Shown here one piece after another: positions 25,789-34,245 of a DNA stretch of 64,000 nucleotides. Each line of letters starts with the position of its first letter. The first letter of the stretch is position 1. The notes beneath the pieces were generated by a model, which saw only the letters and a list, made by a program, of their open reading frames with translations, had not been told where the DNA came from and did not search any database. Position numbers and translations under genes: made by a program. The stretch lies in assembly GCF_000194155.1 (NCBI RefSeq), contig NZ_GL877878.1, forward strand, positions 1,514,351 through 1,578,350. Reading direction: 5' to 3'. This stretch comes from Saccharopolyspora spinosa NRRL 18395 (GTDB lineage: Bacteria; Actinomycetota; Actinomycetes; Mycobacteriales; Pseudonocardiaceae).

Positions 25789-26966
25789 CTACAGTTGCGA
25801 CGAACCAGCCGGGTCTGGGGCAGTCGAGCATGTCCCAGGTCGTCGACGACCTGAAGTCGACCACGCAGGCGGTGCAGGGCAAGTCCTGGCTGTCCGGTGA
25901 CTTCGGCGGTGCGAGCCCGGGGCTGCAGATCATCGCCTCGGTGCCCGACCCGCTGTCGGCGCTGTCCGGGGCCGGTTTCGGCTTCATCACGGAAGCCGTG
26001 TCGTTCCTGGCGGAACCGTTGCAGCAGCTGGCCGGTGACCCGAGTTCGGTCTCGTCGGGAGCCCAGGGCTTCCAGGCCGCCGGACAGGCCGTCTCCTCGA
26101 TCTCCGACTCGTACCGGGAATCGGCCGGCTCGCAGACCAGCGGATGGTCGGGTGCTGCGGCTTCGGAGTACCTGAAGACCGGCGCGGAGCTGGTGGACGG
26201 AATCAACGGGCTCGGCCAGGCGAGCGTCGCGTTGGCCGAAGCGGCGGCCGGCGCGGGCGAGGCGGTCGCGAAGACGCTCCAAGAGGTCACGACCCTGGTC
26301 AACGAGGCGACCGCGAAGATCATCATGATCATCAACCAGGCCCTAGCCGCGGCCCAGGCAACCTTCGGCGCGAGCATCGCGGCCGCGATCCCGCAGGCCG
26401 TGCAGGTCGCCGTCGAATACGGCGGGCGGATCCTCGGGCACATGCAGAACCTGTTGTCCAGCAGCCAGAGCCTGATGACGCACGTCAACTCGACGGCACA
26501 GGCCGTGGCGAAGCTGACCGACAAGATCTCGCAGATCAGCGAGCGCTGCCAGGCGAGCACCGAAACGTCCGGGAAGCCGACGTCCGCGGCGGGATCGGGC
26601 GGGAGCCCTGGCCAGCCGTCGAGCGTGTCCGGCGTGGCGCAGCCCCAGGCGCTGCCCGACTCGGCAACGCCCCAGGCGTCCTTCACCGCAGCGGCCCAAG
26701 CGTCGTACGCGGGGGGTGCGTCCCCGTTGCCGCACCTGCCGTCGTCGCAGGCCCATGCACCGTCGCAGGTGCCCCAGGCGGGATCGACGGTACCCGGCTC
26801 GGCGTCGGCCCAGGCGTCCTACGGATCCCAGTCCCAAATGCCCTTCGGTGCGGCCCCGTTCCTGCCGCCCCGCACGGCGCAGTCCCAGGAAAGGGACAGT
26901 TCCGACCGACCGGGCGCTCGCGAGCAGCGTGAGTTCGAGGAGGGGAACTCCGACGAAAGGCGTTGA
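25785..26966 (+). CDS. Large WXG-like ESX substrate with Pro/Ser/Gln-rich tail
   Basis: This 393-residue protein starts at GTG 25785. Residues about 90-250 are helical and include a WXG turn (SQTSGWSGAAASEYLKTGAE). From about 265 the sequence is low-complexity, rich in Ser, Pro, Gln and Ala, with repeated QASY/QASF units (TPQASFTAAAQASYAGG; SAQASYGSQSQ), and ends in a charged EFEEGNSDERR tail. This fits a type VII substrate with a surface-exposed extension. It is the last gene of the ESX operon and is followed by a hairpin at 27183-27215. Confidence 0.75.
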   Translation: MTTVATNQPGLGQSSMSQVVDDLKSTTQAVQGKSWLSGDFGGASPGLQIIASVPDPLSALSGAGFGFITEAVSFLAEPLQQLAGDPSSVSSGAQGFQAAGQAVSSISDSYRESAGSQTSGWSGAAASEYLKTGAELVDGINGLGQASVALAEAAAGAGEAVAKTLQEVTTLVNEATAKIIMIINQALAAAQATFGASIAAAIPQAVQVAVEYGGRILGHMQNLLSSSQSLMTHVNSTAQAVAKLTDKISQISERCQASTETSGKPTSAAGSGGSPGQPSSVSGVAQPQALPDSATPQASFTAAAQASYAGGASPLPHLPSSQAHAPSQVPQAGSTVPGSASAQASYGSQSQMPFGAAPFLPPRTAQSQERDSSDRPGAREQREFEEGNSDERR

Positions 26967-27182
26967 CCTCGCAGGCACCACCGCTCGCCGGACTGCCTTG
27001 CCGGGGCTGTGAGTCTTTTTGGTTGCTTTGGCTGCCGGACAGACTCACTGCCCCGTGGCACACGCGCGTCATCCCATCAGCACGGCGACGAACAGCAGAG
27101 CGATGGCGATGATCCCGGTGACGACGATGATCAGCAGGTTCGGCTGCGGCGGAACTCAGCCACGACGCGGCGGCGGTGACTT

Positions 27183-27215
27183 CCATACCGTCCTTTCGAA
27201 GCAAGGACGGTATGG
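27183..27215. terminator. Bidirectional terminator hairpin
   Basis: CCATACCGTCCTT and AAGGACGGTATGG pair perfectly over 13 bp around a 7-base loop. It lies between the ESX operon (plus) and the membrane-protein gene (minus), the expected place for a shared terminator. Confidence 0.65.
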
Positions 27216-27264
27216 GTGTTCCGGTCGTGGGTGATGACTGCGGCGTGGTGCTCCGCGCCTTGAG

Positions 27265-27846
27265 CTAAGCCGACATGTCGGCCGCTACCGGCCGCTGCCA
27301 GGCATGCCAGGCGAGGCGGCAAAACGGCAGCACCATCAGCAGGTCGGCGATGTACGCGACCCAGTCGAGCCGGAGTACCCGGGCCAGCGGGAAGATGATC
27401 GCAGCAAGGCAGAGCAGGACCGCGACCCACCGCGGCGACATCCGGGTCCATCCGAGGATCGCGCCGAACGCCAGCAGGGCCAGCGGGAAGCTCGGCCCTG
27501 GCAGCCACAGCACGAACAGGCTCTGCGGCGGGTAGTCGTCCAGCGCGGCCAGGGATGCCCGGTCGCTGATGCCGAACACCCCCTCGAAGAAGCCCTGCAG
27601 CCCGAAGGCGATGCTCCCGAACATCCCGACCAGCAGCAGCAACAGCCACAGTCCGGCCAGGACGGGCACACGCTCCCGAAACCGCTCGTACTCGCCGATC
27701 AGCCCGTACACCCACGGCACCGTGGACAATGCGATCAGCATTCCGCCGGTCACCCCATAATGGCCGTCGACCCAGAAGAATGGCGATGCAGCGAAGATCA
27801 CCGGTCCGAGGAAGAGCGCCACCGCCTGCAATCGCTGAACGAGCAT
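27265..27846 (-). CDS. Uncharacterised multi-helix membrane protein
   Basis: This is a 193-residue protein with about six predicted membrane segments (VALFLGPVIFAASPFFWVDG at the start; WVAVLLCLAAIIFPLARVLR near the end) and a loop containing EYERFRERVP. ATG 27846 starts at MLVQRLQAV. It resembles integral membrane proteins of unknown function found widely in actinobacteria. No transport or catalytic motif was recognised. It is convergent with the ESX operon. Confidence 0.7.
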   Translation of the reverse strand: MLVQRLQAVALFLGPVIFAASPFFWVDGHYGVTGGMLIALSTVPWVYGLIGEYERFRERVPVLAGLWLLLLLVGMFGSIAFGLQGFFEGVFGISDRASLAALDDYPPQSLFVLWLPGPSFPLALLAFGAILGWTRMSPRWVAVLLCLAAIIFPLARVLRLDWVAYIADLLMVLPFCRLAWHAWQRPVAADMSA

Positions 27847-28045
27847 AACCGCAGGCTAAGAGCGCTGCCGCCGCCCCGCAGCCGGAACAGCCCGCACACC
27901 ACCTGCCACGGCCCGGCGCGCGACTGGCAGCTTTTCCGGACTAACTCACGGTTGAAAGTGGATCGGTGCCCGATGCGCCGACCGCGTTCCGAGCCCCCCT
28001 CGGCTTCCTCAGCCTTCAGCTTCAGCGAAATCGTTTGTGCCAGCG

Positions 28046-28345
28046 TCAATCGCAGCCTGGATGCGTTCCGCCTCTCGTCGGCAGGCGCGACGCCATCTCC
28101 CGAACACCCAAGCCCTGCCGGCGCAGCGTGGCGATCCGTTGCCGTTCCAGCTGCGACAGGAACCGGCTCAACCGAGCGTCCTCAGCCAAGGACACGGGCG
28201 GGGGTCCGCCGTTCTCCGCTCGCCACAAATACCCGGTCTTACGACCGATCCCCAACAGCTGACACGCCTCGACAGTGCCTACCCCACAGGCCAGCAGACG
28301 CCAGTACTCCGACTCAAGATCCAGTGCGCGCGCACGAGAATCAAC
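28046..28345 (-). mobile_element. Remnant of an IS30-type transposase
   Basis: The minus strand reads DLESEYWRLLACGVGTVEAC, then QLLGIGRKTGYLWRAENGG and LSRFLSQLERQRIATLRRQG followed by LGVREMASRLP, the N-terminal HTH region of IS30-family transposases. The frame then ends and the DDE catalytic domain is missing. Inverted repeats were not found. It is one of several mobile-element relics between 28 and 32 kb. Confidence 0.65.
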
Positions 28346-29003
28346 GAGGGGTTGGGCTTTGACCGCCTGGGGGTTTGCGGCTCTACGCTCGGGTCAAGGG
28401 TCAGCTGGGGGCGGCAAGGCGAAACTCCAGAAGGCAGCGCTGGTCAGTCAGGTCGGTCACGGTGTCGAGGACCAGTCCGTGGGCCGAGGCGAGCGTACGA
28501 AACTCGTCGACCCGGCGTTCGCGACCGCCGAAGATCACGAGCATGGCCAGATCGAACTCCGTTTCGGCGCGTCGTCCGCCGACCGGTTCGATGACCAGAA
28601 CGCGGCCGGTGGGGCGGACGGCCTCAACGCAGCGGCCAAGAATCCGGTTTGCGTGTTCATCGCCCCAATCGTGCAGGACGTCGCACAGCAAGTAGGCTTG
28701 CGCCCCTTCTGGAAGAGGGTCGAAGAAGCTACCCGCGGTCACTTGGGCTCGGTCCTCGACATGGTGCGCGCAGAAAGTGCGGCCGGCCTCGGTCGCGGTG
28801 GGTTCGAGGTCGACCAGGTGGCCGCGGACCCGAGGATGAGCGGCCAGAATCGCGGCGAGGAGGCTACCGTGACCGCCGCCGACGTCAACGATGGTGGCGA
28901 AGCGGTCCCAGTCGTAGCCGCCGACGATCTGCGGGATCTGTTCGCGGAATCGGTGCGTCATTTGCTGGTCGAACGACTCGCGCAGGCGAGGATATCGGGC
29001 TAG

Positions 29004-29021
29004 ATGATTGATTCCGTGAAG
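29004..29021 (+). repeat. Left inverted repeat of the IS982-type element
   Basis: ATGATTGATTCCGTGAAG is an exact inverted match to 29976-29993. The adjacent CTAG of the target can extend the apparent repeat by four bases. Confidence 0.88.
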
Positions 29022-29078
29022 ATCATGTGAAGTGGGGCCGGGATGTGGACATGGGAGGAGGGCGTCCAAGATCAATGT

Positions 29079-29969
29079 GTGAGCAATGACCTAGACACCC
29101 TCCTGACCGCACTGTACGTGCTGGTCGACGACCATGTGGCGCCAGCCCGTACCGGCCGTGGTCGCCGACCCGAACTGACCGACAGCGAACTCGTGTGCCT
29201 GGCGGTGGCCCAGGTACTGCTGGGTTACCACAGCGAACGCCGCTGGATTCGGCATATCCACAGCACTCCGCAGTGGCGGGCGATGTTCCGCTTCCTGCCG
29301 AAACAGTCCGGCTATCACAAACGGCTCAAATCTGCGGAACCGTTGCTGTGCAAAACCATTCTCATACTGGCCTCGTGCTGCCCGTCCTGGTTCGACGATC
29401 TGTGGATCACCGATGCCACCCCCGTGCCCTGCGGCATGTCCCGGGAAACCGTCAAACGGTCCGATCTGGCCGGGCACGCCGGCTACGGCTACTGCGCCTC
29501 CCACTCCCGGTTCTACTGGGGCCTCAAGCTCTACCTCGTCTGCACCGGCGACGGCATGCCGATCATGTGGTGCCTGGCCCACCCCAAAATCGGCGAACGC
29601 CAGGTCCTCGCCGCGCTGCTCGACCACAACCACCCACTCATCCGAGACGGCCAAGTCCTCTTGGCAGACAAGGGATTCTCCGGCAAATCCTTCAAGGAAC
29701 TCACCGAGGAAAAGGCTGTGCGTCTGCTGCGCCCGGACCGCAAGGACGAGACCTATCGCAACGGCAACCTCGGTGGCGTACGCCAGTGGATCGAGTCAGT
29801 CAACCAGACCCTCAAAGGCCAACTCGGCCTCGAACATCACGGAGGCCGCACCCCAGCCGGCGTATTCACCCGCGTCGCCCAACGCCTGCTCGCCATGGCA
29901 GCCGGCATCTGGCACAACTGGACCACCGGCGTGACCAGCAAACGATCACTCATTGCCTACGACCACTAA
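29079..29969 (+). CDS. IS982 family transposase
   Basis: This is a 296-residue DDE transposase. GTG 29079 (VSNDLDTLLTALYVLVDDHV) matches the normal family start. Catalytic acidic residues are likely the Asp in LWITDATPVPCG, the Asp in LLADKGFSGKS and the Glu in RQWIESVNQTLKGQ. The ending IWHNWTTGVTSKRSLIAYDH is characteristic of this family in actinobacteria. No frameshift or internal stop is present, so the element may still be active. Confidence 0.92.
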   Translation: MSNDLDTLLTALYVLVDDHVAPARTGRGRRPELTDSELVCLAVAQVLLGYHSERRWIRHIHSTPQWRAMFRFLPKQSGYHKRLKSAEPLLCKTILILASCCPSWFDDLWITDATPVPCGMSRETVKRSDLAGHAGYGYCASHSRFYWGLKLYLVCTGDGMPIMWCLAHPKIGERQVLAALLDHNHPLIRDGQVLLADKGFSGKSFKELTEEKAVRLLRPDRKDETYRNGNLGGVRQWIESVNQTLKGQLGLEHHGGRTPAGVFTRVAQRLLAMAAGIWHNWTTGVTSKRSLIAYDH

Positions 29970-29975
29970 CACCAA

Positions 29976-29993
29976 CTTCACGGAATCAATCAT
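29976..29993 (-). repeat. Right inverted repeat of the IS982-type element
   Basis: CTTCACGGAATCAATCAT is the exact reverse complement of the left end at 29004-29021 and is followed by the second CTAG copy. Confidence 0.88.
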
Positions 29994-30550
29994 CTAGGTC
30001 GGCCCAAAAATCCTGTCCGTAGCGGCGTGAGTAGCCCGCTTCGCCGGTCGTGATGCTGTGCAGGAGTTCGACGAACGCAAGCTCGCTGCGGCCGCCAGCC
30101 ATGTCCAGGTGCAGGAAGTTGGTCAAGCCGTTGTCGGCGTCGCTGCAGAGCGTCGCTCCGTAGACAGTGGTCCGGTAGCTCGTGGATACACGCTCGACGA
30201 TTCCGAGGGCCGCAAGATGACCCAAAAGGAGTTCGAGCGCCACCGGTGACACTTTGAGCTCGGTCGCGACTTGCTCAACGGCGGCGCCGTCACCACGCAG
30301 CCGGTCCGTCAGGCCCAGTGTTACTGCGACACGCAGAGCCATCGGTGTGGCCAAGCCTGCCAGGTTTCGAATTGCGGCAACGTTGAGGTCGTTCACAAAG
30401 GTCGAGGGTGGCATGCCTGTCAACCGAATATTGGCCTTTCTTCGGGACAGGACCCTTCACCGGCCAGCGAGCGGGAATTTCGTTCGCTGGGCGCTCAAGC
30501 GTGTCGCCGGGGCGATAGTCGATCTCGGCGAGCTGTCTCAACCCGGACTG

Positions 30551-30775
30551 CTATTGGCGCATTAGGTAGCGAGTTCGATCACCGGTAGAACCGTATGGTC
30601 GCGAGCAGCCACCCAATTCTACTTTCGGCCGGTCGAACAGTTCCTCAAACTCGGACAACCCGGTGTCGGTGACAGGTTTGCACTCGTTCTTCGGTCGCGC
30701 CTTTCGGCGATGATCGAGGAATTCTTGGTAATGGTGCACGGCATCCTCGTTGAACACGGACTCTGGCGACGTCAG
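30551..30775 (-). pseudogene. C-terminal fragment of a site-specific integrase-like gene
   Basis: The minus strand reads AVHHYQEFLDHRRKARPKNE, then FEELFDRPKVELGGCSRPYG, resembling the C-terminal region of actinobacterial tyrosine recombinases (usual pattern RKVALGxCGRxYxTPCxHEHAC). The Cys/His end and the catalytic domain are absent. The fragment suggests an old integrated element in this region. Confidence 0.45.
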
Positions 30776-30804
30776 GTATCAGATGTGTCTGAAGCCTTGG
30801 TTGG

Positions 30805-31350
30805 TCAGAGTGGTCTGAGGATCATGAGGACCTCGTCGCGGGTGTCGTCGATGGCGAGGCGGAGCGCGTTGGGCCAGCGGCCGACTTCGCGCCAGCCAAG
30901 CCGTCGGTAGAAGTCTTCGAGTCCGATGCCGCCTCGGGCTGCCAGGTGGAGCTGTTCGAGGCTCATTTCCTCGCGTGCGATCTGCCGAAGTCGTTGCATC
31001 ATTGCGGATCCGAGCCCGTGGTCGCGGTGGGCGGGGTGGGTTTGGAGATGCCGGACGATGCCCCAGTGCTCGATAAGGGGGTTGAGATCGCGGTTGAGGG
31101 CCACCCATCCGGCGACAGCCCCGTCGAGCAGCGCGAGGAGCAGGCGGTTCTGGTGTGGATTCAGGCTGTCGATGAGTGCGTCGGCTACCGGGGCGACCTG
31201 GTGCGAATCAACCGGCGGGAATGGGAAGCCAACCGCACCGCCGTTGTTGGCCACCTCGATCCAGCAATCGATCAGTTGTCGCCTCAGTGTGGGTGTGATG
31301 GCGCCTGGATCGGTGAGCTGAAGCAGGTCGAGATCGCGTCGCGTGGGCAT
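30805..31350 (-). CDS. GNAT family N-acetyltransferase
   Basis: This 181-residue GNAT-fold protein has the acetyl-CoA pyrophosphate loop THPAHRDHGLGSAMMQRLRQ (Q/RxxGxG/A-like) at about residues 106-125 and the C-terminal LEDFYRRLGWREVGRWPNAL typical of the family. ATG 31350 (MPTRRDLDLLQL). The substrate may be an amino group on a small molecule, antibiotic or protein and is not predictable. It sits intact between integrase fragments, so it may be cargo of a former mobile element. Confidence 0.85.
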   Translation of the reverse strand: MPTRRDLDLLQLTDPGAITPTLRRQLIDCWIEVANNGGAVGFPFPPVDSHQVAPVADALIDSLNPHQNRLLLALLDGAVAGWVALNRDLNPLIEHWGIVRHLQTHPAHRDHGLGSAMMQRLRQIAREEMSLEQLHLAARGGIGLEDFYRRLGWREVGRWPNALRLAIDDTRDEVLMILRPL

Positions 31351-31374
31351 GCTGAGTCGACCTTCCCCGTTGTC

Positions 31375-31925
31375 GGATCACAGCTGATTCCGGCGGCTGA
31401 TGTCGGCGGCGTAGTTGGCCTGGTCGCCGCTGCTGGCGCGTTGCCAGGCGACAGCGACGCTGATATGGATGCCGAGCATGCGTGCGAGGACGGCTGCGGG
31501 CAGGTCGGTGGCGAGCTGGAACAGCGCGATGGAGCGGCCCTGGCCAGGAGTCGGCGGACGCGGCTGGCCAGGAGTTGGCGGACGAGGCTGGCCATCGGTT
31601 CGGGAAGGCCTACCGGCTCATGTCTGAGGCGCAGCTGTACTGCCGTCTCATCGATGTCGACGTGGTCGAGGGTGAAGCGGCTGACCGTGGAAGGCCATTG
31701 GGCGTAGAGCAGGACGAGCAGTCCGGCGACGCGATCTTCGGGCTTGAGGGTGTCGTCGTGCAGCAGCCAGCGCGCTTGTTCCCACCTGCGGTCGGTGTCG
31801 ACCAGGCGCTGCGGTCCGCCCCACTTGACCTCGGGAAGCCAATGCCGTTGTCACAGGACCTGCTGAGCACAGCGGTGCCGGTCGCGGACTGACGAACCTC
31901 GCATCGCCGGTCCCTGGGAACCACC
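31375..31925 (-). pseudogene. Integrase/recombinase remnant in several frames
   Basis: The upstream part reads LVDTDRRWEQARWLLHDDTL, then KPEDRVAGLLVLLYAQWPST and LPEPMASLVRQLLASRVRRL. After a frame change the downstream part reads LFQLATDLPAAVLARMLGIH, then ISVAVAWQRASSGDQANYAA and ends DISRRNQL. These blocks match actinobacterial tyrosine-type recombinases in which LPAxVLARMLGIHxxxAVAWQ is conserved. The segment between them, with the catalytic Arg, appears deleted, so the gene is inactive. Confidence 0.6.
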
Positions 31926-31952
31926 TCTGGGATCCGGCGCTTGTCGTGCCCG

Positions 31953-32208
31953 TCAGGTGGGGACGCCCGCGGGATCCGGCCGAACCTCTCCTGCCTCGAC
32001 CCCCGGCGGTGTCCAGGAAGACCTTGGGGGCCACCCGGTCGATGGCACCGCCCCGCCCGATGACCATGCCCGATGCGAAGTCGATGAGCCGCACCGCCTC
32101 CGCCTTCGGCAAGCTCGTCAGGTCCATCACCACAGGCACGCCTTGGCGGAAGTAATCACCGACGTGGTAAACGTCGTTGTAGTTCTGCGGGTGCAGCGTC
32201 TTGACCAC
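31953..32208 (-). pseudogene. SepF-like protein, frameshifted near its end
   Basis: GTG 32208 starts VVKTLHPQNYNDVYHVGDYF, followed by RQGVPVVMDLTSLPKAEAVR and FASGMVIGRGGAIDRVAPKV, the core of the SepF FtsZ-anchoring fold. After KVFLD the frame changes near 32015. The other frame gives PPGVEAGEVRPDPAGVPT and a stop at 31953-31955, matching the usual PPGV-type ending. The membrane-binding N-terminal helix and linker of housekeeping SepF are absent, so this looks like a short paralogue. If the shift is an error it would encode about 85 residues. Confidence 0.65.
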
Positions 32209-32868
32209 GCCTCCAGTCTCGTCCGCAGACGGGCAATGTCAACAGCAACGCCCCCTGCTCCGGGCATCCACCGGTTTCCGATGCGGATTCCAAGCGCAAA
32301 TCACCCCGACCGCAGCGGCTCCCGACTGCCTCGGCGATCATCCCTTTTCCGCGAAGTGTCCATTGTGCACCTCTCTGCCGCCGATGAGGCCCGCCTCGAC
32401 GAGCCCGTCGCCAACGTACCAACAAGGTCGCTAAATTGAACCCACCGGTTCAATGTGGGCGTTCCTGTTCGCGATCTCGAACATGGCTCCCCGGCCAGAA
32501 CCGCCGGATTCCCGCAACGCAAAACTACTGGTCAGACACCGTCAGGACCCTGTCCGAGCGGCCCGCTCCGGCCACCGACGTAATGCCGCCGATCCCCCAC
32601 TTCCTCGACGCACTACCGGCCGAACCACTCAGCGCGGTCAACACGCGAGCCAGGATCGACGTGGTCGGCGAACCGTTCTCGTCGCATCGGCGGCCCCGCA
32701 TCGCGGCCATCACCGACGAGTTGCTGGAAGCCCACCCGAGGTAGCGTTTTCTGGTCCGGTGCGCCGAATCCCGTTGGCGCACCGGCCAACAACCGCCGGC
32801 ACGTTTCGGCGGCGGAGGCAGGCTGCCGCCCGGAAAACCGCTTCACGTGCGAGCAGCGCCGTGATTGC
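32209..32868. other. 660-bp region without a recognised gene
   Basis: No frame in this stretch has recognisable homology. A short plus frame from ATG 32583 (MPPIPHFLDALPAEPLSAVN) is open to 32744 but matches nothing I know. The region separates the mobile-element graveyard from the LysE gene and should hold the promoter of the latter. Confidence 0.4.
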
Positions 32869-33516
32869 ATGGGCTCCATGCTCTCCGTCGACCGGCTGCT
32901 CGCGTTCGCCGCCATGTCGCTCCTCCTGATCGTGATCCCCGGGCCCAGTGTGCTGTTCGTGGTCGGGCGGGCGCTGGCCCGAGGCCGCCGAGCCGCGCTG
33001 ACCACGGTCGTGGGGAACACGCTCGGGGCTTACGTGCTCGTCGTGGCCGTAGCGCTCGGGGTCGGGTCCATCGTGGAGAGCTCGACCTTCGTGTTCACCG
33101 CGTTCAAGCTGGCAGGTGCCGCGTACCTGGTGTACCTGGGCGTCAAGGCGATCCGGCAGCGCAAGTCGCTGCCCGCCGCGTTCACCGGCAGCGGCCCCGC
33201 GCACGGCAGCCTGCGCACGTTGTGGGAGGGGTTCGCGGTCGGCGTGGCCAATCCCAAGACCATCGTGTTCTTCGCCGCCGTGCTACCGCAGTTCGTCGAC
33301 CGCGACCAGGGGCACGTCGCGATCCAGATGCTGCTGCTCGGCCTGGTGTTCAACGTCATCGCGGTGGCTTCCGACAGTATCTGGGGACTCGCCGCGGCCA
33401 CCGCGCGGAACTGGTTCGCCCGCTCACCGCAGCGACTCGCCATCGTCGGCGGGGTCGGCGGGCTGGCGATGATCGGCCTCGGCGTCACGGTCGCCGCAAC
33501 GGGCCGCAAAGACTAG
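32869..33516 (+). CDS. LysE/RhtB family amino-acid exporter
   Basis: This 215-residue, six-helix LysE-type translocator has an N-terminal helix with the IPGPSVLFVVGRALARGRRA motif, a central YLVYLGVKAIRQRKS loop and GFAVGVANPKTIVFFAAVLP, all diagnostic of the RhtB branch. It exports amino acids or related metabolites by proton exchange; the substrate is unknown. The likely start is ATG 32869, with ATG 32878 as alternative. It is convergent with the TetR gene. Confidence 0.9.
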   Translation: MGSMLSVDRLLAFAAMSLLLIVIPGPSVLFVVGRALARGRRAALTTVVGNTLGAYVLVVAVALGVGSIVESSTFVFTAFKLAGAAYLVYLGVKAIRQRKSLPAAFTGSGPAHGSLRTLWEGFAVGVANPKTIVFFAAVLPQFVDRDQGHVAIQMLLLGLVFNVIAVASDSIWGLAAATARNWFARSPQRLAIVGGVGGLAMIGLGVTVAATGRKD

Positions 33517-33547
33517 GCCCGGGCCTGCACGGGTTCGGTCTAGCAGA

Positions 33548-34156
33548 TCAGTCCGGTTGGGCGGCCTGGATCACCGCTTGGATCGCTTGGGTTACCCGTT
33601 CGGCCGCTTGGTCCGGGTTCGGTTGGCCCGCGTCCAGCCAGGCGATGACCGCTTCGAGTGCGACCGCCGGCACCAGCAGTGCTGCCCAGTTGCGCCATGC
33701 GCCGTCCGGGATCGCCTCGGCGAGGTGGCGGTCGGCGATTTCGGTGGATGCGGTCCTGATCGTGTCGACGACTTCTCGGAACTCCGGCTCCCGGGCGGCG
33801 TGGCGGAACAGCAGCCGGAAGCCGTCGGGGTCGTCGGCCGCGGCTCGCAGCAGCGCCGGGATGGTGGTGTCGTCGAAGTCGTCGGCCCCGACCGCGTCGT
33901 CGAGCCGGGCGCAGGTGCGGTCGAGCACCGCCCGGTACAGGTCGGTCTTCGAGTCGAAATGCCGGTAGAGGAGCACGCGGGTGATGCCGGCTTCGGCCGC
34001 CACGTCGTCGAGACCGGTGGCGGTGTAGCCGCCGCGGGCGAAGGCGCACGTAGCCGCGGCGAGGATCTGCTCTCGCCGTTCGGCGCGCGGCAGGCGCCGC
34101 ACCCGCTCCGGGGCTTTCGCCGCCACGTCAGCCGCGTCCTGGCCCTCGGTTGCCAT
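33548..34156 (-). CDS. TetR family regulator divergent from a P450 gene
   Basis: This 202-residue repressor has its TetR HTH at about residues 24-70 (REQILAAATCAFARGGYTAT; DDVAAEAGITRVLLYRHFDS). The C-terminal ligand domain has an FRLLFRHAAREPEF segment common to one TetR subgroup. ATG 34156. It faces the P450 gene at 34246 across 89 bp that hold two 20-bp operator-like dyads, so it most likely represses the P450 gene and itself. Confidence 0.92.
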   Translation of the reverse strand: MATEGQDAADVAAKAPERVRRLPRAERREQILAAATCAFARGGYTATGLDDVAAEAGITRVLLYRHFDSKTDLYRAVLDRTCARLDDAVGADDFDDTTIPALLRAAADDPDGFRLLFRHAAREPEFREVVDTIRTASTEIADRHLAEAIPDGAWRNWAALLVPAVALEAVIAWLDAGQPNPDQAAERVTQAIQAVIQAAQPD

Positions 34157-34170
34157 CGCACTCCATCACT

Positions 34171-34190
34171 TGTTTACACACGAGTATACA
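34171..34190. promoter_or_regulatory. TetR-type operator, copy 1
   Basis: TGTTTACACACGAGTATACA is an imperfect dyad (TGTWTACNC-NN-GNGTAWACA). It lies 15 bp upstream of the TetR start and shares 18 of 20 bases with the second copy. Confidence 0.7.
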
Positions 34191-34198
34191 TCTACTGT

Positions 34199-34218
34199 TG
34201 TTTACACAGGGGTATACA
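34199..34218. promoter_or_regulatory. TetR-type operator, copy 2
   Basis: TGTTTACACAGGGGTATACA is a second copy of the dyad, starting exactly 28 bp after the first. It lies 27 bp before the P450 start, where repression of that promoter would be expected. Confidence 0.7.
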
Positions 34219-34245
34219 ACCGATTTCCACCACGTGGAGGTAACC

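Larger units (their letters stand above)
29004..29993 (+). mobile_element. IS982-family insertion sequence, 990 bp, apparently complete
   Basis: The element is bounded by perfect 18-bp inverted repeats (ATGATTGATTCCGTGAAG at 29004-29021 and its complement at 29976-29993) and flanked by CTAG on both sides (29000-29003 and 29994-29997), the probable target duplication. It contains one complete transposase gene. The target was an O-methyltransferase gene, whose frame is restored by precise excision, so the insertion is recent enough that neither half has decayed. Confidence 0.88.
28401..30423 (-). pseudogene. O-methyltransferase gene interrupted by an IS982-type element
   Basis: Two pieces make a SAM-dependent O-methyltransferase of the acetylserotonin/plant-type (Methyltransf_2) family. 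The 5' part, from about 30423/30414 to 29998, has an N-terminal winged-helix dimerisation domain (LAGLATPMALRVAVTLGLTD). The 3' part (28999-28401) has the SAM motif (TIVDVGGGHGSLLAAILAAH) and catalytic His region (LLCDVLHDWGDEHANRILGR). Removing the 990-bp insert and one CTAG copy restores the frame exactly (YGQDFWADL joined to ARYPRLRESF). The intact enzyme would be about 343 residues, a normal family size. Such enzymes usually methylate phenolic secondary metabolites. Confidence 0.88.

Noticed and set aside
27074-27150. A minus-strand hydrophobic stretch (LLIIVVTGIIAIALLFVAVL) that could be a one-helix mini-protein
   Set aside because: It has no start codon in a suitable place and a stop lies just upstream, so it cannot be called a gene.
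32583-32744. A short plus-strand frame (MPPIPHFLDALPAEPLSAVN...) between the SepF-like remnant and the LysE gene
   Set aside because: No family resemblance, no ribosome site and composition typical of chance frames in GC-rich DNA.
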